NCBI GenBank assembly: GCA_913031095.1 | Contig: CAJWGH010000028.1 | Coordinates: 1-9,035, forward strand | Length of the DNA: 9,035 nucleotides | Origin: an uncultured Chloroflexota bacterium | GTDB taxonomy: Bacteria; Chloroflexota; Dehalococcoidia; UBA3495 | Direction of reading: 5' to 3' | Part shown: positions 1-7,411 of the stretch, piece after piece | Layout of the letters: each line of letters starts with the position of its first letter | Numbering within the stretch: position 1 is the stretch's first letter | Notes under the pieces: model-generated | What the model was told of the DNA's origin: nothing | Database searches by the model: none | What the model saw: only the letters and a program-made list of their open reading frames with translations | Translations under genes and position numbers: made by a program

Positions 1-414
1 TATCCTTCCGTATCCGTTCTTGACCATATTGGGCACGGCTGCATGTGCGACGTGGAAAGCCCCGTCCAGCACCACTCCCCGGACCCATTCCCAGTCTGCA
101 TAGGTGAGTTCCGTGAAGGGTTTGCGAGGCCGGATGGCGGCATTGCTGACCAGGATGTCCACTCCGCCGAATTGCTCCGCAGCTGCAGCGAACATGCTGG
201 TCACCTGTTGACGTTCTGAAACGTCGGCTACGAAAGGCAGGGCTACCACACCTAGGGCTCGCGCCTCGGCGGCGACCGCTTCGGCTTCTTCTTTGTTGGT
301 GCGGGCGTTGACGACGACATTGGCGCCGTCTTCAGCCAGCTTCAATATGATGGCACGGCCAATGTTGCGGCCTGAGCCGGTGACCAGGGCTGTTTTACCT
401 TCCAAACGCTTCAT
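1..414 (-). CDS. Short-chain dehydrogenase/reductase (SDR), N-terminal part
   Basis: NAD(P)(H)-dependent oxidoreductase of the classical SDR family, a soluble Rossmann-fold enzyme. Only the first 138 residues are in the window; the catalytic Ser and YxxxK lie beyond position 1. Visible are the first beta strand and dinucleotide loop (TGSGRNIG, residues 12-19), a second-strand end VVVNAR with Arg38 that favours NADP(H), Asp64 of the ADVS motif that contacts adenine, and SNAA (90-93) in place of the usual NNAG. The helix-4 Asn of the catalytic tetrad appears to be Val115 in the segment VVLDGAF, which is unusual. The ATG at 412-414 is supported by GAGGA at 421-425, six bases upstream. The gene is transcribed away from the transporter operon, with its own extended -10 at 490-495. 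FabG-like 3-oxoacyl reductase, glucose dehydrogenase-like or another SDR are all possible, and the substrate cannot be assigned. Confidence 0.93.
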   Translation of the reverse strand, partial: MKRLEGKTALVTGSGRNIGRAIILKLAEDGANVVVNARTNKEEAEAVAAEARALGVVALPFVADVSERQQVTSMFAAAAEQFGGVDILVSNAAIRPRKPFTELTYADWEWVRGVVLDGAFHVAHAAVPNMVKNGYGRI

Positions 415-483
415 GGTCCGTCCTCGGTCTGTTAACGGGATTTGGGAGTCTGTTGCACGCCTGTAGGCAGCTTTGGACTAATG

Positions 484-518
484 GCCGGGATTATAGCATG
501 GCTCCTGGACTCAACCTA
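484..518 (-). promoter_or_regulatory. Extended -10 promoter for the SDR gene
   Basis: Read on the minus strand, TGCTATAAT (490-498) is a perfect sigma-70 type -10 hexamer (490-495) with the TG extension one base upstream. A strong -35 is not evident: the hexamer 17 bases upstream (513-518) reads TAGGTT, a weak match, which is common for extended -10 promoters. The expected start of transcription is near 483, giving a leader of roughly 70 bases before the ATG at 414. The prediction rests on the motif alone. Confidence 0.5.
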
Positions 519-519
519 T

Positions 520-557
520 ATAGCCGTAACTTTTGTCAACGTCGTATAATCCGAAGC
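520..557 (+). promoter_or_regulatory. Candidate promoter for the transporter operon
   Basis: TATAAT at 545-550 is a perfect -10 hexamer facing permease A. The sequence 17 bases upstream (522-527, AGCCGT) is a poor -35, so activator help or an alternative core promoter is plausible. TTGTCA at 533-538 looks like a -35 but is only 6 bases from this -10; it would fit only the weaker TGTTAT at 558-563 with a long 19-base spacer. Using TATAAT, transcription would begin near 557 with a leader of about 75 bases. No other promoter is obvious between the four plus-strand genes. Confidence 0.4.
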
Positions 558-614
558 TGTTATGGATACGATCGATATTCAAGTTACTCGATTAGTGGCG
601 TCTGCCGGTAGACC

Positions 615-620
615 GGAGGG
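615..620 (+). promoter_or_regulatory. Ribosome binding site of permease A
   Basis: GGAGGG ends 12 bases before the ATG at 633, a rather long spacing but the only purine-rich site nearby. An in-frame TAG at 609-611 excludes a longer protein. The next in-frame ATG (648) would be 27 bases from this site and would remove part of the N-terminal segment before TM1, so 633 is preferred. Part of the site overlaps a short inverted repeat (CCGGT/ACCGG, 605-616). Confidence 0.55.
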
Positions 621-632
621 AAGCTAGGTCTC

Positions 633-3600
633 ATGCAGTTTTTCCTTATGGTCTTCTGGCTATTGCGCCGCCGTTTGCGCCACTCTTGGTTGCTGCTTTT
701 AGTTACGTCCTTCGGCATCCTGGCCTCTGTGACCATGATGGCGACGGGGGCTCTCTACTCCCGAACTCTGGGGGAAGCTGGCCTGCGTCATTCCGTGGCG
801 TCGTTCAGTCCGGAGATGCATAACGTCCAGATCATCGCCCAGAATCGGCCTTTGAGGCGCACTGATTATATGGGCCTGGAGAACCTGACTGAGGAGTCGT
901 CGAAAGAACGATTATCGGAGATGCTGCGGGGCTCGGAACGCTTTGGGCGGACCCAGCCGAATCTGTCGTTACTGACGACGCCGACCTCGTCGATCCTGGG
1001 TGCGCCTTCGGGCCGCCCGTTCTTCCTCACAGGTTTCGAAGAACATTCAACACTTATCCAGGGTCGGTGGCCGGAAAGCCGAGGGATCCAAGCAGGTGAA
1101 GACAAAGACATCGAGGTCGTTCTTGGCTCGGAGACGTCGCGCCAGCTCAGCTATGGGGTCGGAGACCGGATATTTCTGGTGCCTAAAAGGGGAATGCCCG
1201 ACCGCATAGCTTTCAGAGTCGTGGGTGTTGCCGACCCCATCGACGCTGGAGAAGAGTATTGGATGATGGGCGCGCCGAACCATTTCAACCTCATACCGGT
1301 GGGCGAGTCCGTAGTTGCCCCTATCTATGTGAACGAAGACGACTTTTTTCAGGGCATCGGCGCTCTCTACCCCACGCTGGTCGGAGATTTTGGGTTCTTC
1401 TTGTTTCTGGACTCGGGTTACCTGACCGTTGGAAACTCCCATCAGGTGAAGCTACAGGTGCAGGGCCTGGAGACCGATCTGAATAAGGTCTATCCTCGGA
1501 CACTCGTTCTGAGCCGGTTAGGTCTGACCGTCGATGAATTTGAGAAAGCTCTCGCTCTGGCCAAGATACCACTCTATCTCTACCTCTCACTGGTTGTGGT
1601 GGTGATCTTGTACTTTCTGGCCCTCATCACCGGAACACTGGGCCGCAGCCAGGCCGAAGAGGCGGGCTATCTCCGCAGCCGTGGTGCCAGCGTGTTTCAG
1701 GTGAGTGGTGTGCTGGCCTTGGCTGAGGCTGGGGTCGCCGTTGTGGCCATGGTTGTTGGCCCGTTCTTGGCCTGGATAATAGTGAGATCTTTGCTCTTGA
1801 ACACAATCAACCCAGGAGGTGAGTTCTCATCTCCGATTCCCATCGGTTTGGCCGGGGATATGTTCTGGATGGGTGCGTTGGGCGGCGCCATGGCGTTGGT
1901 AGTGCTGCTAGTCACCGCTGCTGGCCGGGCTAGGATAGGCACGTTAGAGACTCTGCTATCTCGCACCAGACCTCCTTCAGTGCCATTTCTCCACCGTTAT
2001 TATCTGGATATCTTGGCCGTGGTCACCGTTGCTATCATCTGGCTCCAAGTACGGGGGCGAGACGGGTTCGTCGCTGAAGAGATGGCGTCTCAGGGGCTTA
2101 ACGTGGACCCGACCCTAATATTGGGCCCGGTGCTGGGCTTATTCGCGGCGGCCGTCCTCCTGATGCGGGTGCTACCGTTAGTAGTCCGGCTGCTAGCTTG
2201 GGCAGGCACAAGACTTGGGGGGGCCTGGTTCCAGTTCTCCCTCCTACGTTTGGCCCGAGACCCCATACCACATGGCTCTCTGGCAGTGATCCTGATGATG
2301 GCGGCCGCCCTTGGTGTATTCGGAGCCTCCTTTCAGTCCAGCTTGTCTCAAGGGCAGAGGGATCAGGCCTACCACGGCGTGGGCGGCAGCATGATGGTAA
2401 GGGGTCCTGCCCTCCCCCAAGATGCTCCCGGAAAACTGGAACAAGTGACTGGAGTAACCGGGGTTACCGCCTTGTTACGGGAGTCGGTCCCGGTCTTGCA
2501 GGGGATTATCTCAGAGAACACGAGCATGCTGGCATTGGACTCTAAGTCTCTGGCGCAGACAACATGGTTCCGAGACGATTTCTTTCCGGGCGGCCTTCCG
2601 GAAATCAGCAGGATGCTTCGACCCAAGCCACTCAACGGCGATCTTTCCGGCACCGGTATCCTTTTGCCAGCGGACACCGTTTCACTAGGAGTGTGGGTGG
2701 ATAGCAGCGCTTTATTGGAAAAGGACCTGCATTTTGACGTCAATATGTGGGCCAGACTGATGACCTCCACCGGCTTTTACCGGAATTTGGGCATGGGCAA
2801 CATACTGGACCAGGGTGGCGAAGAATCTTCCGATGTAAAGGCGGTCGATGGTAGATGGAAGATGTTCACTGCAGACCTGCCTGTTATTGGAGATGCCTCG
2901 ACTCCTCTTGAGTTGGTGGCTTTGTATTTCTCAAGCACACCTTCCAATCGCCTGTCGGACGGCGTAATAAACCTAGATGACGTTACCGCGTTCGGCCCTG
3001 CGGCAGGCTCAAACGGAGTGGTGGTCGAAGAATTTGAAGGGCAGAACACGTGGCAGGTACTGGCCAACCAGGAGGCTGTTCCAGACACGGCCCAGCTGTC
3101 GGATAACAACCCTCGCAATGGCAGATCAGCTCTTCAATACTCCTGGAATGAAGCGATCTCCGACGGGCAGCGGGGTATCCATCTGCCACCGGGACCTTTC
3201 CCGCTCCCGGCCATAGGTGGGCCTGGTTACCAAGTTGGTCAAGAAGTGCGCGTGGAATGGGGCAATCTAGCCGTACCGGTGCAGTTTGTGGGCATAACCA
3301 GCCACTTCCCAACCGTGCGCCCGGAGCGTAAGCCTTTCTTCCTCATCGACTTGACCAACTTTCAGGACTATGCCAGGCGACTACCGATGGGTATTGTCGA
3401 AAAGCCGGAAGAGATGTGGCTGGCCGTGAGCGAAGAAGCGGATCGGGAGCAGGTCATCGCACAGATAGTCGAGGCCATACAAAGACCGGTCGTTATAAAG
3501 GATGCAGAGTCTGTGGTGGCTTTGGCGGAGCGGAACCCCCTGGCCGGAGGCGGCTGGAACGGATTGACCATCTTCAGCATGGTGGCCATCGGCATTGCCG

Positions 3601-3974
3601 TATTCCTAACCCTGACCGTCCACGCCGTGGTTTCCATCCAAATGGGGAGGACGGACCTGGCAGTGGCACGGGCGTTGGGTTTCTCTCGGCGTCAATTTTT
3701 CCTCTCCTTGGCCACGGAGCGGACAATCATCGCCGCATTGGCCATCCTGGCCGGGGCTGCCATGGGCTATTGGCCCGGTCTGGAGATACTGGAACTGATG
3801 GATCTGACGCCTCAAGGAGACGCTCCCGTGCCTCCGATGGTTCCGTTGGTGCAGTCCTGGCTGATGTCCGGGGTTATAGCGGGACTGGTAGCCGCTGCTG
3901 CCTTCTCGGTTGGGTTAGCGGTTGTTGTGGAAAGACGGCTTAATACCGCCGAAGTATTAAGGGGTGGTATGTGA
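633..3974 (+). CDS. ABC transporter permease A, two FtsX modules, with CBM-like insert
   Basis: Integral membrane subunit of a MacB/LolC/FtsX-class (type VII) ABC transporter. Hydrophobicity read by eye gives ten membrane segments, N and C termini inside: about 19-42, 312-335, 357-385, 409-431, 458-473, 494-518, 545-571, 977-1002, 1020-1046 and 1075-1100. Extracytoplasmic domain 1 (43-311) has MacB core-domain hallmarks: LIQGRWP (141-147), YGVGDRIFLV and a DPID...EYW stretch. The FtsX coupling helices are AEEAGYLRSRGAS (341-353) and TDLAVARALGF (1007-1017), where ATPases should dock. Extracytoplasmic domain 2 (572-976) starts with a porter-like part including WFRDDF (645-650). It then carries a probable beta-sandwich insert: about 676-787 (SLGVWV, DGRWKMFTADLP, INLDDVTAF) and a shorter similar stretch at about 794-855 (VVVEEFEG, NGRSALQYSW). 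It returns to the MacB fold with YQVGQEVRVEW. At 1113 aa it is far longer than single-module permeases (about 400-650 aa). The insert resembles carbohydrate-binding-module folds, but binding is not shown. It is paralogous to the next gene. Family certain; substrate unknown. Confidence 0.93.
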   Translation: MQFFLMVFWLLRRRLRHSWLLLLVTSFGILASVTMMATGALYSRTLGEAGLRHSVASFSPEMHNVQIIAQNRPLRRTDYMGLENLTEESSKERLSEMLRGSERFGRTQPNLSLLTTPTSSILGAPSGRPFFLTGFEEHSTLIQGRWPESRGIQAGEDKDIEVVLGSETSRQLSYGVGDRIFLVPKRGMPDRIAFRVVGVADPIDAGEEYWMMGAPNHFNLIPVGESVVAPIYVNEDDFFQGIGALYPTLVGDFGFFLFLDSGYLTVGNSHQVKLQVQGLETDLNKVYPRTLVLSRLGLTVDEFEKALALAKIPLYLYLSLVVVVILYFLALITGTLGRSQAEEAGYLRSRGASVFQVSGVLALAEAGVAVVAMVVGPFLAWIIVRSLLLNTINPGGEFSSPIPIGLAGDMFWMGALGGAMALVVLLVTAAGRARIGTLETLLSRTRPPSVPFLHRYYLDILAVVTVAIIWLQVRGRDGFVAEEMASQGLNVDPTLILGPVLGLFAAAVLLMRVLPLVVRLLAWAGTRLGGAWFQFSLLRLARDPIPHGSLAVILMMAAALGVFGASFQSSLSQGQRDQAYHGVGGSMMVRGPALPQDAPGKLEQVTGVTGVTALLRESVPVLQGIISENTSMLALDSKSLAQTTWFRDDFFPGGLPEISRMLRPKPLNGDLSGTGILLPADTVSLGVWVDSSALLEKDLHFDVNMWARLMTSTGFYRNLGMGNILDQGGEESSDVKAVDGRWKMFTADLPVIGDASTPLELVALYFSSTPSNRLSDGVINLDDVTAFGPAAGSNGVVVEEFEGQNTWQVLANQEAVPDTAQLSDNNPRNGRSALQYSWNEAISDGQRGIHLPPGPFPLPAIGGPGYQVGQEVRVEWGNLAVPVQFVGITSHFPTVRPERKPFFLIDLTNFQDYARRLPMGIVEKPEEMWLAVSEEADREQVIAQIVEAIQRPVVIKDAESVVALAERNPLAGGGWNGLTIFSMVAIGIAVFLTLTVHAVVSIQMGRTDLAVARALGFSRRQFFLSLATERTIIAALAILAGAAMGYWPGLEILELMDLTPQGDAPVPPMVPLVQSWLMSGVIAGLVAAAAFSVGLAVVVERRLNTAEVLRGGM

Positions 3975-3976
3975 TG
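3959..3976 (+). promoter_or_regulatory. Start region of permease B (TGATG overlap)
   Basis: AAGGGG (3959-3964) lies inside the end of permease A and is a modest ribosome binding site, 9 bases before the ATG at 3974. That ATG shares one base with the TGA of permease A, giving a TGATG coupling junction. A GTG at 3971 immediately precedes it in frame and would add a single residue. I prefer the ATG because of the classic overlap and spacing. Translation of B is probably coupled to termination of A. Confidence 0.6.
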
Positions 3977-6900
3977 CTGCCGATGATTCGGTTCGCTTAT
4001 GTGATGGCGGTGCGCCGGGTCGTGGCCGGATGGCGGCTGGAAGCTGTGCTATTTGGCGGTATTCTCTTAGCAGTGGCATTGATGGCCAGCGGGGTGATCT
4101 TCTCTGACCTACTTTCGAACGCCTCCCTCCGCCATGAACTTCTCCAAGCATCGCCCAAGGACGCCAACATATCCATTCGCTCTTTCAGCAGTCAAGATGA
4201 ACCGTCCACGCCTATAGGCCGCCGGTCTGTCTACCAAGATAGGCTGGATTTTGTCGAAGCTGAAGCTGCCCAGCCGTTTAGCTCTTTCCTGAAAGACCGG
4301 TCGTTGGTGTTGGACACCGCTACCTTCTATTTCGAAGGACACCCGCATCTGGAGTTGGACAACGAGATTCGGCCGAGGGGTTCCATCATCTACATGTCTG
4401 GCTTCACCGCCGACCGAGTCACCTTGATACAGGGAAGCTGGCCAAGCTCAGAGAACGCTGCCGCCACTCCGGGGACTCCCGTGGATGTAGCCGTAGACGG
4501 TCTTGGTTTTGAATTGCTGGGCCTAAAAGTTGGCGAGGTCATGGACGTATTCCCGGCGGCGTCATTCACTGACCCACCTTCTATGCCAGTGCGTATATCC
4601 GGAGTATTTGAGCGAGTGGATCCCGAAGACGAGTTTTGGTACGAGACAGGCTCTGACTTCAGCCTGAGCAACGACCGCTGGACCATTATCCCGCTGTTCA
4701 CCAGTGAAGAGTCAGTCATTAACCGGGTGCTGGGCGAATATCCCACTCTGTACACAGACATCACCTGGTATTACTTCCTAGACCGCGACGGGTTACGGGC
4801 CGATGATGTAGAGGACTTAAAACAGGCGATAATCCAGGCTGAGTCCGATATCAGATTCGGTTTGAAGAATTCTAGTTTTTCCATTCGGCTGGACAATCTC
4901 TTGGAGAGCTTCGAGGAGCAGTTGATATTAGCCAGAGTACCTCTGTTCTTAGTCGTGTTCCTGATTACAGGAATCTTGCTCTACTACCTGGCGCTAGTGG
5001 CCGGGCTGATAGTCCGTTCACGCTCCAGCGAGATCGCCATGCTGAAGAGCCGAGGGGCAACCACTTCACAGTTAGGACTACTTGGGCTGGGTGAAGGCCT
5101 GCTTCTCGGTATACCTGCAGTGATAATCGGACCATTCCTGGCCATGGGAGTTGTAAGGGTCCTGGGCAAGGTATTTTTCTCTTTGGGGGGCGGCGCTGAG
5201 GAACTGTCAGGCGTTCCGGTGGTCGTATCCCAAGGGGCTGCGGTGCTTGGACTGATAGGGGGAGGACTGGCCGTGGGGGTGTTCACTTTTGCCAATTTGG
5301 CTGCCGCAAGACACGGTATCGTTGAGGCTAGGCAGTCTGGTGCGCGTCCTCCAACGGCGTCATTCCTCCATCGTTATTATCTGGACATCTTGTTGCTGGC
5401 CCTGATTGGCCTGCTTTGGTGGCAGATACAAAGCCGGGGCACGTTCTTGGTTCAATCGATAGGAAGCCAGCAGCTGGAGATCGACTATAGCCTGTTAGTA
5501 GGGCCGGTTCTTGGTCTTTTCGCAGTTGGCCTGGTGATAATGCGCCTATTCCCTTTGCTTGCCTTGTTACTCTCGTGGTTGGCCGCGCCTTTTGCGCCCT
5601 CATGGCTTGTTCATTCGTTACGTCATGTGGCTCGAGACCCGATGGTTCCTGGTATCTTGATCGTGCTGTTAACCTTGGCGACGGCTTTGGGCGTCATCGG
5701 CAGCGCCTTCAGCTCGACATTGGAACAAAGTCAGGAGGAACGGGCTCTATACGCCGCGGGAGCCGACTTGAGGGTTCGCCACAGTGGCGCCTCCAGCGAA
5801 ACCCCTGGCGGCCGGTTCGCCAATCAGGTGAAAGACCTACCTGGTGTCCTCAATGCCGCCGATGTTCATCGCGCAAATGCACAGATAACCACGACGGGTT
5901 TTAGTTCCTCAGCCGCGATTTTGGCTGTGGACGCTAACAGCATGGGGGACGTTGCTTGGTTCCGTGAAGACTTGGCCAGCGGGAAGTCGTTGGGAGAGAT
6001 TTCTCGGTTGCTACTGGATGGGCCGGAAACACCTAAAGGACTGCTGCTTCCTGAAGATGCAAGGGGATTTTCTATCTGGGTGCAGCCGGCGGGATTGAAC
6101 CCCGGAGCAAACCTATGGGCGAGGATGCGTGACTCCCGAGGGTTGTTCTTCGACACATTGGTGGGGAATCTAGGCGCGCCGGGTTGGAACAAGATACAGT
6201 CGGACTTAACACCAGTGGTCGCCGCTGGTCGTCGCTTTAACACCAACGCGCGTTCGGTTGATATGGTTCCACCCTTCTCACTTCAGTCGTTCCAGATTAC
6301 TGATAGTCTCCGCACCCTCGGCTCTAGCGATCTAGGATCTGTATTCTTTGGACGACTCGACGCCTTGACCCCGGATGGGCCCTTGGTCCTTTCTGATTTC
6401 GCTGCCTCGGACGACTGGTCTGTGATTGAAGATTTTTCTCGTCCAGGACTGTACGCCTTAGAGTCCAGCAGGTCGGCTGCTGGCGAGCGATTCCCTTACG
6501 CCACACGGTTCAGCTGGGCAACCGGCGGTGTCGGCATGCGGGGGTTGCGGCCCGGACCTACCGAGGCTCCTCTTCCGGCTCTGGCCAACGAAGGGTTCTT
6601 GGAGGACGTTGACGCCTCGGTCGGCGATGATGTGATCTTGGGCCTTTCCACCTATTCAATCATGGTCAACATAGTCGGCGTGGTCAACTACTTCCCTACC
6701 ATGGATCCAGGAGACAAGCCTTTCGTTGTGGTGGACCTGGATTCCTTTGAGGGGGTCACCAATCAACATAGCCCCATTCCGTTGCTGGGATCCAATGAGA
6801 TATGGGTGGACTTGGTCATCAATCCTGGGTTAGATGGGGATGAGCTTTCCCCCGCGATTGGAAGCTCTATAGACGCGGGAGAAGTTACTGAATCGATAGA

Positions 6901-7411
6901 GCAACTAGGAGTTAGCGTAAGAGAGGTATACGACGCTGCTCTAATGGTCGAGTCGAGAGTTGACCAACCCTTGGTCAACGCGGGATGGGGAGCACTTTTA
7001 GTGCTCCTGTTCTTGGCCGTGGCCTTGGCCAGCGGCTCGGGAGTCATGCTCTTTTCGTTCTTGGACACGAAGGATCGCCAGACGGAGTTCGCCCTGCTCC
7101 GCACGTTGGGTTCGACCGGTGGACAGTTGCGGGGCATCGTATGGTTTAATCTATTTTTGATCGTGATCTGCGGCGTGGCCTTGGGCACCTGGCTGGGCCA
7201 TCTGATCGGTTCCAGCCTCCTTCCACTCATGGAAGTGGCCGAAGAAGGAGAGCGGGTGACGCCTCCGATGGTACTTACGACCGATTGGTTGGCGTTGGGA
7301 GTGTCATACCTGGTATTGGCGGTGGTCACTGTGGGAACGGTGCTCTGGCTAGCGTGGTTGAGCTCTAAGATACAGGTGCAGCAGGTCCTTAGAATGGGAG
7401 ATGCAGGATGA
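3974..7411 (+). CDS. ABC transporter permease B, two FtsX modules, with CBM-like insert
   Basis: Second type VII permease, 1145 aa, with the same plan as its upstream neighbour. Ten membrane segments by eye: about 22-45, 322-346, 367-397, 420-447, 470-486, 507-538, 558-583, 1004-1030, 1053-1079 and 1104-1130. Domain 1 has LIQGSWP (151-157) and VDPEDEFW. Coupling helices are SSEIAMLKSRGAT (351-363) and TEFALLRTLGS (1037-1047). Stretches closely shared with permease A include FLHRYYLDI (464-472), GPVLGLF in TM6, YPTL before TM2 and WFRED (662-666). Domain 2 (584-1003) carries the same kind of insert: about 689-799 (FSIWVQP, NLWARMRDSRG, GWNKIQSDL, FFGRLDALTP) and about 802-862 (GPLVLSDFAASDDW, ATRFSW). 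A MacB-like closing part with SVGDDVILGL follows. It has diverged too far from permease A to be a recent copy, suggesting an old tandem duplication with different roles. It likely pairs with permease A or forms its own transporter with the ATPases downstream. An alternative GTG start at 3971 adds one residue. Substrate unknown. Confidence 0.93.
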   Translation: MLPMIRFAYVMAVRRVVAGWRLEAVLFGGILLAVALMASGVIFSDLLSNASLRHELLQASPKDANISIRSFSSQDEPSTPIGRRSVYQDRLDFVEAEAAQPFSSFLKDRSLVLDTATFYFEGHPHLELDNEIRPRGSIIYMSGFTADRVTLIQGSWPSSENAAATPGTPVDVAVDGLGFELLGLKVGEVMDVFPAASFTDPPSMPVRISGVFERVDPEDEFWYETGSDFSLSNDRWTIIPLFTSEESVINRVLGEYPTLYTDITWYYFLDRDGLRADDVEDLKQAIIQAESDIRFGLKNSSFSIRLDNLLESFEEQLILARVPLFLVVFLITGILLYYLALVAGLIVRSRSSEIAMLKSRGATTSQLGLLGLGEGLLLGIPAVIIGPFLAMGVVRVLGKVFFSLGGGAEELSGVPVVVSQGAAVLGLIGGGLAVGVFTFANLAAARHGIVEARQSGARPPTASFLHRYYLDILLLALIGLLWWQIQSRGTFLVQSIGSQQLEIDYSLLVGPVLGLFAVGLVIMRLFPLLALLLSWLAAPFAPSWLVHSLRHVARDPMVPGILIVLLTLATALGVIGSAFSSTLEQSQEERALYAAGADLRVRHSGASSETPGGRFANQVKDLPGVLNAADVHRANAQITTTGFSSSAAILAVDANSMGDVAWFREDLASGKSLGEISRLLLDGPETPKGLLLPEDARGFSIWVQPAGLNPGANLWARMRDSRGLFFDTLVGNLGAPGWNKIQSDLTPVVAAGRRFNTNARSVDMVPPFSLQSFQITDSLRTLGSSDLGSVFFGRLDALTPDGPLVLSDFAASDDWSVIEDFSRPGLYALESSRSAAGERFPYATRFSWATGGVGMRGLRPGPTEAPLPALANEGFLEDVDASVGDDVILGLSTYSIMVNIVGVVNYFPTMDPGDKPFVVVDLDSFEGVTNQHSPIPLLGSNEIWVDLVINPGLDGDELSPAIGSSIDAGEVTESIEQLGVSVREVYDAALMVESRVDQPLVNAGWGALLVLLFLAVALASGSGVMLFSFLDTKDRQTEFALLRTLGSTGGQLRGIVWFNLFLIVICGVALGTWLGHLIGSSLLPLMEVAEEGERVTPPMVLTTDWLALGVSYLVLAVVTVGTVLWLAWLSSKIQVQQVLRMGDAG

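Noticed and set aside
533..538. TTGTCA as the -35 of the operon promoter
   Set aside because: It is only 6 bases from the perfect TATAAT, and the alternative -10 at 558-563 is weak with a 19-base spacer.
571..592. Spaced inverted repeat ATCGA...TCGAT upstream of permease A
   Set aside because: Five-base arms with a 12-base gap are expected by chance in a region of this size; no matching second copy was seen.
605..616. Inverted repeat CCGGT-AG-ACCGG touching the ribosome binding site of permease A
   Set aside because: The stem is only 4-5 pairs with a very small loop and is not a convincing hairpin or operator; an effect on translation is possible but unsupported.
1047..1442. Open frame of 131 codons on the minus strand inside permease A
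   Set aside because: Antisense to conserved MacB-like domain coding sequence; composition is not protein-like and no family is recognised.
3416..3943. Overlapping plus-strand frame of 175 codons inside the end of permease A
   Set aside because: The product is Gly/Arg-rich in the way typical of an out-of-frame reading of G+C-rich DNA; the permease frame encodes the conserved final three membrane segments.
633..7411. Naming the permeases as macB, lolC/lolE or bceB
   Set aside because: The fold class is shared, but length, two modules per chain and the beta-sandwich insert differ from those proteins, so a specific gene symbol or substrate would be unsupported.
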